Of a stretch of 8,955 bases of DNA, positions 3,936-8,955 are shown piece after piece. Origin of the DNA: Candidatus Dadabacteria bacterium. GTDB lineage: Bacteria > Bdellovibrionota_C > UBA2361 > J135. The translations under genes were made by a program, and so were the position numbers. The notes beneath the pieces were generated by a model. The model saw only the letters and a list, made by a program, of their open reading frames with translations, had not been told where the DNA came from and searched no databases. Position 1 is the stretch's first letter; each line of letters begins with the position of its first letter. The stretch spans positions 1 to 8,955 of the forward strand of contig RFKT01000326.1 of the NCBI GenBank assembly GCA_003694225.1, read 5' to 3'.

Positions 3936-5675
3936 CTATTTAGGGATAAATAGGTAGAGGCCTGTTACTGACCAGTCGTACCTATTTGTGTGACCCGTTT
4001 GCTCTATAAGGATGCAGGAAGTGGTAACTGGTGCGTAGAATTTGACTGCAACTACGGCTGGAGGGGTATAATATGGATACCCCTTCTTTGTAAATTTAAT
4101 GCTTCCCTCCCAATCTTTAAACTCTATAGCTTCCTTATAATGAGCAAACTCAGATTTATCTCCGGAGCAATCTTCCTTATAAGAAATCCTAAGCCCTCGA
4201 GGAAAATCACTGTGGAAATTTCCGGTTTTTAGTGCTACGCCTCCGATCTTCTGAGGTTCTTTTAGCTTTATATGGATCCATTCGTTTCCTGTCTGTTTTG
4301 CCCCTCCTGACTTCCAACGGGTAGCAGGGTTCCTGTCCCAAAGGTTTATAAGAAGGTCTGGTCTGTTTGAGGCTGTGACTAAAGCCTTAAATTTTGAGAT
4401 GTGAACTCGCTTTAAAGGGGGTATATGCCTCAGTTTGAGTATATTATATCCCTCTCTGTGGATAAGATTATACGAGGGGGAAACAAGAATGTCTTCAAGG
4501 GAGTATCGGTTTTTTACATCTCTTGAGAGGCTTATAAAAGGGGCGTGTCTGTTTTCTCTAGCTGTCAAAGGCAAAGAGACCCTTTCTCCCAAAATAGCCC
4601 AAATAGCTACTGAAATTACCGTTGCTCCCGCAACAAAAAGATTTGGTTTTGCAGATAAGGCATAAAGAACAAGGGACAACGCCATAAACACCAATGCTGG
4701 AGACAGTAAAAAAAGGCCGGGTACAAGCCTTGAAAGAGCGGCTAAAGGGGATATCTGAGATACCGATTCCGGCACAGCGGAGGTTAAAAGGAGTGTAAGA
4801 ACCGACAGTATAAACGAAACTTTAAAAAGATACGGCAATCGGTAGCATTTTAGCTGCATTCCAATAGCGCCAAATAGTGTTAACACTAAAGATGGTATTA
4901 GCGCTACTTTTCTTATAAATATTCTATCTATTACTGGAAGATTATAGCCAGGCCCCCAGAGTGGGCGTATATGTCCTGCCACTGTGTCATCAGGCACTAG
5001 GTGCCCGGTGTCAGCATATGAGGGGAAATAAGGTGTTGGAATGGAGAGCAAAGAGAGTAGCGGAAGGAGAATAAGGAGGGAAGCGGTAACATAAGCTCTA
5101 AAAGGAGAAGTACTATTATGCTTTTGGGAGAGAACTAATAAAACGGCAATAGAAGGAAAAATAGAGAGGAAATTGGCTGTCTGGATAGATCGGATAGAAA
5201 CAAATAGAAGGCACAGAAAGGGTAAAAGCGATCCTTTTTCTCCGTATGCTTGGGCGCAGATAAAAAGCCAAGGAAGCCACACTAAAGGAGCAAAGATTAT
5301 TGTATTTAGCCCAAATATAGCTAAGAAGATGGGGGTGAAAATGGAAGACGCAAATAGTGAGTAAATCCTATTTTCTCCAAGATGGATTGTTAGAAAGAGG
5401 AAAAGGCCGGATTCAAGGATAGCTGAAAGCACAAAGAAAAGCTGTTTTGTAGAAAGGGGGGGGAGAAACTTGCTAAGGAAGGGATCTACTCTCCATTTAA
5501 GATAGGCATTGGAACCTGTGTCTACTAAATTAAACCAACCATCAGGTAAGCGTGCGAAAAGAAAACCCGGAGAATCCACTAAAAATACGTTTGGAAGGAG
5601 AAGAAATAAGCCATAATTCATAAGAATTATTAATGCCAGAAAGGAAATATTTGAATAAGTAAGATATCGCTTCAT
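3936..5675 (-). CDS. Polytopic membrane protein with C-terminal discoidin (F5/8 type C)-like domain
   Basis: This is a 579-residue protein I cannot assign to a named gene. Residues 8-30 form the first membrane helix. A periplasm-like loop with LPDGWFNLVDTGSNAYLKWRVDP follows, then about eight more hydrophobic stretches (roughly 78-97, 104-122, 124-141, 149-165, 169-182, 193-211, 258-275, 284-300, 316-364; some are marginal). The remainder from about 370 is soluble. From about 425 it resembles a galactose-binding/discoidin fold: LWDRNPATRWKS (the 'D-G-x-x-x-T-x-W' turn), GNEWIHIKL, then KIGGVALKTG, and a final strand pair ILIEQTG...DWSVTGLYLF. Such domains bind sugars or lipids. It starts on the base where the upstream gene stops (TAATG at 5677-5673), implying translational coupling and a shared job, probably in surface glycan or lipid-linked sugar handling. 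Orientation in the membrane and enzyme activity are not shown. Confidence 0.75.
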   Translation of the reverse strand: MKRYLTYSNISFLALIILMNYGLFLLLPNVFLVDSPGFLFARLPDGWFNLVDTGSNAYLKWRVDPFLSKFLPPLSTKQLFFVLSAILESGLFLFLTIHLGENRIYSLFASSIFTPIFLAIFGLNTIIFAPLVWLPWLFICAQAYGEKGSLLPFLCLLFVSIRSIQTANFLSIFPSIAVLLVLSQKHNSTSPFRAYVTASLLILLPLLSLLSIPTPYFPSYADTGHLVPDDTVAGHIRPLWGPGYNLPVIDRIFIRKVALIPSLVLTLFGAIGMQLKCYRLPYLFKVSFILSVLTLLLTSAVPESVSQISPLAALSRLVPGLFLLSPALVFMALSLVLYALSAKPNLFVAGATVISVAIWAILGERVSLPLTARENRHAPFISLSRDVKNRYSLEDILVSPSYNLIHREGYNILKLRHIPPLKRVHISKFKALVTASNRPDLLINLWDRNPATRWKSGGAKQTGNEWIHIKLKEPQKIGGVALKTGNFHSDFPRGLRISYKEDCSGDKSEFAHYKEAIEFKDWEGSIKFTKKGYPYYTPPAVVAVKFYAPVTTSCILIEQTGHTNRYDWSVTGLYLFIPK

Positions 5676-7909
5676 TACAAAAACAATCTCTTAAAAGGGG
5701 ATACGGATTTTATTACTATGGCTTGTTTGTGTACACAGTGTGAAATTCTGATAAACACCATAGTTTTATCTACCTGATATGGAGAAAGCTTACATTGGGG
5801 AGATGTTAAAAATGGGAAATAGTTAAATTTAATTACGGCGCTCTTTGAATCTAGGCGGAGAAGAATTTTGTTATTTTGCTGATCGATGATTTCTCCCTTT
5901 CCACTCAAGAAATAGGAGCTCTTAGCCTTTCTTTTAAATAGAGTGAAAATGCCCTTTGACCACACCATTGTGTAAAGGTTAGGACGAGCAGAGAAATACT
6001 TTCTCCACTTTTCATCGTGAGAAACAACAAGAGAGACGTTATTTAAGTCAAAGAAATCCTCAATGCCGTTATCTTTGCGTTTTAGGTATTCAGGTGGTAT
6101 CACGTCATGGTACCACCAGTATTTGTGTACAAAGTGGCTTGCAACTAGAGGTTTTCCCGTTAAGTAAGATAGCGGGGCGAAATGGCCGGAGCTTAGCTCC
6201 TGAAGGACAAAGCCCGCAAAAATAGTTCTTCCATTTCCTGAATTTTTAGCTATTGCATCTGCAAGTTCATCCACAATTGGAAGTTTAAAATAATACTGGA
6301 TCAACGTCCTGTTCCTAAGTAGCGCTGATATTGAGAAAGGGCTTATTAGTACATACGAGGCAACAAGGGATGCGAGTGCCGTTGATAGAGCCTTTTTACT
6401 GTTTGAAAACAGCTCTTCTATTGAGTATGCGGTTGGGATGCATAGTATAAGGAGAAGCACCACAAGCATTCTATCTAGTTCGAGCTGTGGCTTTAGGGGA
6501 GCCAAGACAGCGCCGCATATAAGAAGCCAGATAGATAATGCAATAAACCAAAGTCTAAGCCGCCTTTTTATAAAGATAAATCCAGGAATACACAAAAAGA
6601 TAATGAGAGGATTCGACAGCCCAGACAGCTTTCTAAGCGACAGCAATATTTCTTTGGGTGAAGCAATCTTCTTTACAGATTTATATAATTGTTTAGGCGG
6701 CTGAGAAAAAGGTTTAGGAGGCGGTGTGTCATCTGCATATTGATGTGCGTGAGTTGGGGATTTTGGATATTGTTCTGATTCTGAAAAAAGGAAATTTCCA
6801 ACTTGGGATACTTTTAAAAAAAGCGGAACCCAGAGGAGATTTAAAGCGAGTGTTAGTACCATAAATAATAAAACAGGCCTTGTCTTAAAAAACTTTCTCG
6901 CAGAAAACAGTGCCGCTATGGCCAAAGGGAGAAAAATCAGGCCTGAGGCTGACCAAAAAAGCATAAGAGTAAAAGAGATAGTAAGAAAAATTGCTTTTCT
7001 ATATGTAAACTCAATGGGAGAGGAGAGTAAATCAATGAGTAGGATTGCATTTATTGGTACAAGGGCAGCAGAAAACACAAAGCCTACTGTTCCGAATCTA
7101 AGCGCCCATTCATACCATGTAAGGCTCGTAGAAAGGGATAGAATAGCTGCTAGGGAAGCCTGTAGGAAGTTAGAACCTGTGAGTCTTGCAGAAGCAAACA
7201 CAGATGTTGGTAAGATAAGAAAAATAATTGTAGCGATTATGGCATTATATATAAAATGAATGTTAAAGATGTGAATAAGCGGAGAGAAAAAGAGGTAAAC
7301 GTTTAAAGCCCCTGTGGCGAAAAAATCTCTAGCGTCTACCCCCCTATTCCACAGTGGGTAGTAGAAGGGAATTGAAGGAAAGTTGTCTTTTAAAAGCCTT
7401 AAGCGGTATAGAAAGGTTGCATGATCGTCACCGAATAGAACCCTTCCATCAGCTTCTGAAAAGAAATTATGTAAGAGAAGGAAAATGGCAAAGAATAAGA
7501 ACCATATAAAGATTTTTCGATTTTGTTGTAAAATTAGCCACCACCCCAGAAAAGCGCCTATAAATAATTCCCCGCGAATAGAGGGGCCTTGAAATAGGTT
7601 ATAAGAACGGCACATCCAGTCCGATAAAAACACCGCTGCAACGCCCACCGAAAATCCAATCGGAGTAAGTTTTGGCTTTGGCTTAGAGGTAATCCAGAGC
7701 ATAAGAGCGATGCATCCAAATACTAATGTTGGATACTTTGAAGAAGAAAAAAGCAATACTCCCGGGTGCTCCCAGAGATACGCTGTTCCCATAAGAAGGG
7801 CGAAAATGGTGATAGAGATAGCCGCAGAGAAAATATGATCCTTCCCGGTGCAATCAGAAGGCAAATGCCCTGGATAATTTGAAAAGTCAAATTTTACTGG
7901 TATGCTCAT
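5675..7909 (-). CDS. Large GT-C-like / PTPS-related polytopic membrane protein
   Basis: This 744-residue membrane protein has a dozen or so hydrophobic segments between about residues 25 and 530, then a ~210-residue soluble C-terminal part. After the fourth or fifth helix a loop carries FGDDHATFLYRLRLL (DDH at 161-163) and YYPLWNRG. This acidic motif in an early extracytoplasmic loop is like that of GT-C glycosyltransferases and of membrane proteins called '6-pyruvoyl-tetrahydropterin synthase related'. Residues 380-405 form a Pro/His-rich loop (KSPTHAHQYADDTPPPKP). The C-terminal part has LTGKPLV, DLNNVSLVVSHDE and a beta-rich end. The likely role is transfer of a lipid-linked sugar to a surface molecule; the substrate is unknown. 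ATG at 7909 has no clear Shine-Dalgarno sequence; the next Met in frame is residue 40, inside a helix, so 7909 is kept. The gene is first of a two-gene operon. Confidence 0.75.
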   Translation of the reverse strand: MSIPVKFDFSNYPGHLPSDCTGKDHIFSAAISITIFALLMGTAYLWEHPGVLLFSSSKYPTLVFGCIALMLWITSKPKPKLTPIGFSVGVAAVFLSDWMCRSYNLFQGPSIRGELFIGAFLGWWLILQQNRKIFIWFLFFAIFLLLHNFFSEADGRVLFGDDHATFLYRLRLLKDNFPSIPFYYPLWNRGVDARDFFATGALNVYLFFSPLIHIFNIHFIYNAIIATIIFLILPTSVFASARLTGSNFLQASLAAILSLSTSLTWYEWALRFGTVGFVFSAALVPINAILLIDLLSSPIEFTYRKAIFLTISFTLMLFWSASGLIFLPLAIAALFSARKFFKTRPVLLFMVLTLALNLLWVPLFLKVSQVGNFLFSESEQYPKSPTHAHQYADDTPPPKPFSQPPKQLYKSVKKIASPKEILLSLRKLSGLSNPLIIFLCIPGFIFIKRRLRLWFIALSIWLLICGAVLAPLKPQLELDRMLVVLLLILCIPTAYSIEELFSNSKKALSTALASLVASYVLISPFSISALLRNRTLIQYYFKLPIVDELADAIAKNSGNGRTIFAGFVLQELSSGHFAPLSYLTGKPLVASHFVHKYWWYHDVIPPEYLKRKDNGIEDFFDLNNVSLVVSHDEKWRKYFSARPNLYTMVWSKGIFTLFKRKAKSSYFLSGKGEIIDQQNNKILLRLDSKSAVIKFNYFPFLTSPQCKLSPYQVDKTMVFIRISHCVHKQAIVIKSVSPFKRLFL

Positions 7910-7943
7910 ACGTTACATTGTGTATAACTTCGCAGCCTTTTCT

Positions 7944-7988
7944 AAGAGATGCTACACTACACGTTCAGTGTAGCAATATACATCTCTT
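7944..7988. promoter_or_regulatory. Nested palindrome upstream of the membrane-protein operon
   Basis: GCTACACT (7951-7958) and AGTGTAGC (7967-7974) are perfect 8-bp arms around an 8-base centre. An outer pair, AAGAGAT (7944-7950) and ATCTCTT (7982-7988), adds 7 bp with a one-sided 7-base bulge. It ends 35 bp upstream of the ATG at 7909, where an operator or a leader hairpin could control the operon. T4 follows on the + strand, but no + strand gene precedes it, so a terminator role is less likely. Confidence 0.45.
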
Positions 7989-8064
7989 TTGTGAGCAGCA
8001 GAGAAAGGCGCCATAGCCCGTAATATGCTGAAATTACAGATGTTGCTTGCTCGTAAGGGGGAGA

Positions 8065-8184
8065 ATGAATATTCTAGAGCAGATCCCTTATCTTTGTAAT
8101 TTGCTGGCAATAATAGGAAAATTTCTTGAGAAGATGATTTTTTTCGAATCGTTGTTTTTTTATGGTAAGATGAGATTCCAATAA
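8065..8184 (+). CDS. Possible small hydrophobic protein, 39 residues
   Basis: An ATG at 8065 follows the purine run AAGGGGGAG (8055-8063) and opens a 39-codon frame ending TAA at 8182-8184. The peptide begins MNILEQIPYLCNLLAIIGKF and continues with FFESLFFYGKMRFQ: a short hydrophobic helix then a basic tail, as in many small membrane proteins. The frame is too short to judge by length, and its T-rich second half may just be AT-rich intergenic sequence. It lies on the same strand as the CBS gene, 195 bp upstream. No family is recognised. Confidence 0.25.
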   Translation: MNILEQIPYLCNLLAIIGKFLEKMIFFESLFFYGKMRFQ

Positions 8185-8363
8185 AGGCTGATAAGGAGGG
8201 TGCTTAGTATCAGCAATACGCTTTGTTTTTCGCTCCTTGCGAGCATGATAGCCTAAATGCCGTTTTTCACTAGTTTTTGTTTGGTTAACTGGGGTGAGGG
8301 TGTGTTCTGTGTATCTGTAGCTAAGATATGGGCATAGACAAACAATAGTCGTGCTAACTTTGA

Positions 8364-8370
8364 GAGGGGA
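8364..8370 (+). promoter_or_regulatory. Ribosome binding site for the CBS gene
   Basis: The purine run AGAGGGGAG around 8363-8371 ends about 8 bases before ATG 8380, supporting that start. Confidence 0.6.
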
Positions 8371-8379
8371 GTATAAGGT

Positions 8380-8898
8380 ATGACAGTGAGCAGTTGGCGT
8401 GATGAACTAAGGCTTTCGCAACGGAAAATAGAGGTGCTTTCTGACCGAGAGGCGACCAGGAGATTGAATGATCCTGTTAGTTCTTTAGAGTTGGATCCTT
8501 TGTTTGTTTTGAATTCTGACTACCCTTTGAATAAAGCAGCTAAGGTTATGTTTAACAAGTCTGTAGAGTTTGCGTTGGTACAAGATGATCCTGACACCAT
8601 TCTTGGGGTTTTAAGACGTGATGCTGTGCATGCTGCGCTGATAAGTAGTGGAGATCTGAAGGGGTTAACTGTTGCAAATGTGATGGATAGAAATATATGC
8701 GTGGAGCCTGACTCAGCGACTATTTCGGAAGTGCTGAATAGGATGGCATGGGGAGGGTGCTGTTGTGCGGTCCTTATAGATTCTAAAGGCGAACCGGTTG
8801 GTCTCGCTTCCCCTAAGACGTTGATGAAGGCGGTATCTAATATCCTTGAAGGATGCGATACCATAGCGGAGCGGGTATCTGAGTTGCTTCACCGGTAA
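8380..8898 (+). CDS. CBS-domain-pair protein
   Basis: This is a 172-residue soluble protein made of two CBS motifs in tandem (a Bateman module), which in known families bind adenine nucleotides or S-adenosylmethionine and switch a partner's activity. CBS1 covers about residues 34-88 (DPLFVLNSDYPLNKAAKVMF...ILGVLRRDAVHAALI). CBS2 covers about 101-152, with VMDRNICVEPDSATISEVLNRM, a VLIDSKGEPVGLASPKTLMKAV strand-helix, and the typical V-M-D start. There is no fused enzyme, transporter or DNA-binding domain; the N-terminal 30 residues are charged and probably helical. CBS2 contains three consecutive cysteines (127-129) in the central beta strand, which is unusual. The gene stands alone after a 470-bp gap, and no partner is visible. 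N-terminal similarity to the CBS pair found after amino-terminal linkers in larger regulators cannot be judged here. Confidence 0.9.
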   Translation: MTVSSWRDELRLSQRKIEVLSDREATRRLNDPVSSLELDPLFVLNSDYPLNKAAKVMFNKSVEFALVQDDPDTILGVLRRDAVHAALISSGDLKGLTVANVMDRNICVEPDSATISEVLNRMAWGGCCCAVLIDSKGEPVGLASPKTLMKAVSNILEGCDTIAERVSELLHR

Positions 8899-8930
8899 GC
8901 AATATCAACATCCTATTTATTCAATTTATT

Positions 8931-8954
8931 AAGAAGTTAAGAAGTAAAGAAGAA
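8931..8954 (+). repeat. Short AAGAAG-type tandem repeat
   Basis: The last bases read AAGAAGT, TAAGAAGT, AAAGAAG: three imperfect copies of an 8-base unit beginning 33 bp after the CBS stop. It may be low-complexity drift or a purine-rich leader for a gene beyond the window. Confidence 0.4.
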
Positions 8955-8955
8955 C

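Larger units (their letters stand above)
7910..8379. other. Divergent intergenic region between the membrane operon and the CBS gene
   Basis: This 470-bp region must hold the promoters of both divergent units, but I cannot place them with confidence. It contains a nested palindrome at 7944-7988, a 39-codon candidate gene at 8065-8184, and a 7-bp hairpin (GCTGATA 8187-8193, TATCAGC 8208-8214) whose loop carries AAGGAGGG-like sequence. That last element leads only to an 18-codon GTG frame with no usable spacing. The 8190-8360 part is T/G-rich with no other structure I can support. Confidence 0.5.

Noticed and set aside
3753..3953. 66-codon + strand frame downstream of the repeats
   Set aside because: It runs across the inverted repeats and into the end of the minus-strand gene, has no ribosome site, and the peptide looks non-protein-like.
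7910..7920. ATGTAA start-stop just upstream of the 744-residue gene as a regulatory mini-frame
   Set aside because: A single start-stop pair of six bases occurs easily by chance and no ribosome site accompanies it.
8200..8256. 18-codon GTG frame after AAGGAGG
   Set aside because: The Shine-Dalgarno sequence abuts the GTG with no spacing, and the product is too short to judge.

Overview
The window looks like chromosomal DNA from a diderm (Gram-negative) bacterium. It carries a type IVa pilus assembly cluster with class IVa prepilins, two tRNA-Ser genes with encoded CCA ends, and a sigma-54-type promoter in front of the first pilin gene. The pilB-pilC-pilA arrangement, the small pilins and the sigma-54 element would suit a Desulfobacterota/deltaproteobacteria-like lineage or a related uncultured diderm phylum. 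That placement is an inference from style; no taxonomic marker gene is present.

Layout, left to right. (1) Positions 1-3163, + strand: the 3' end of pilB (extension ATPase), complete pilC (inner-membrane platform), a 372-bp regulatory gap with a good -24/-12 promoter and a long structured leader, then two tandem paralogous pilin genes. The pilins are separated by a perfect 16-bp hairpin and a terminator-like hairpin. PilB drives polymerisation, PilC couples the motor to the fibre, and the two pilins are the major and probable second subunits. No pilT, pilS or pilR lies between these genes. (2) Positions 3258-3448: tRNA-Ser(UGA) and tRNA-Ser(GCU). (3) Positions 3449-3935: a non-coding, repeat-dense stretch. 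It holds a 27-bp direct copy of the tRNA-Ser(GCU) 3' end, an inverted copy of its T arm followed (on the minus strand) by a T6 run, and several GC-rich palindromes. It looks like a tRNA-derived repeat cluster or the scar of an integration. (4) Positions 3936-7909, minus strand: a two-gene, one-base-overlap operon for large polytopic membrane proteins. The first resembles GT-C-type / 'PTPS-related' membrane proteins. The second ends in a discoidin (F5/8 type C)-like domain. A role in cell-surface glycan assembly or modification is the best guess. (5) Positions 7910-8379: a divergent intergenic region with a nested palindrome and a possible 39-codon gene. (6) Positions 8380-8898, + strand: a stand-alone pair of CBS domains, probably a nucleotide-sensing regulator.

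The best candidates for something undescribed are the tRNA-derived repeat block beside the tRNA-Ser pair, the membrane-protein/discoidin operon, and the pilin leader and intergenic RNA structures. No CRISPR array, transposase, integrase or recognisable defence or toxin-antitoxin gene is present.
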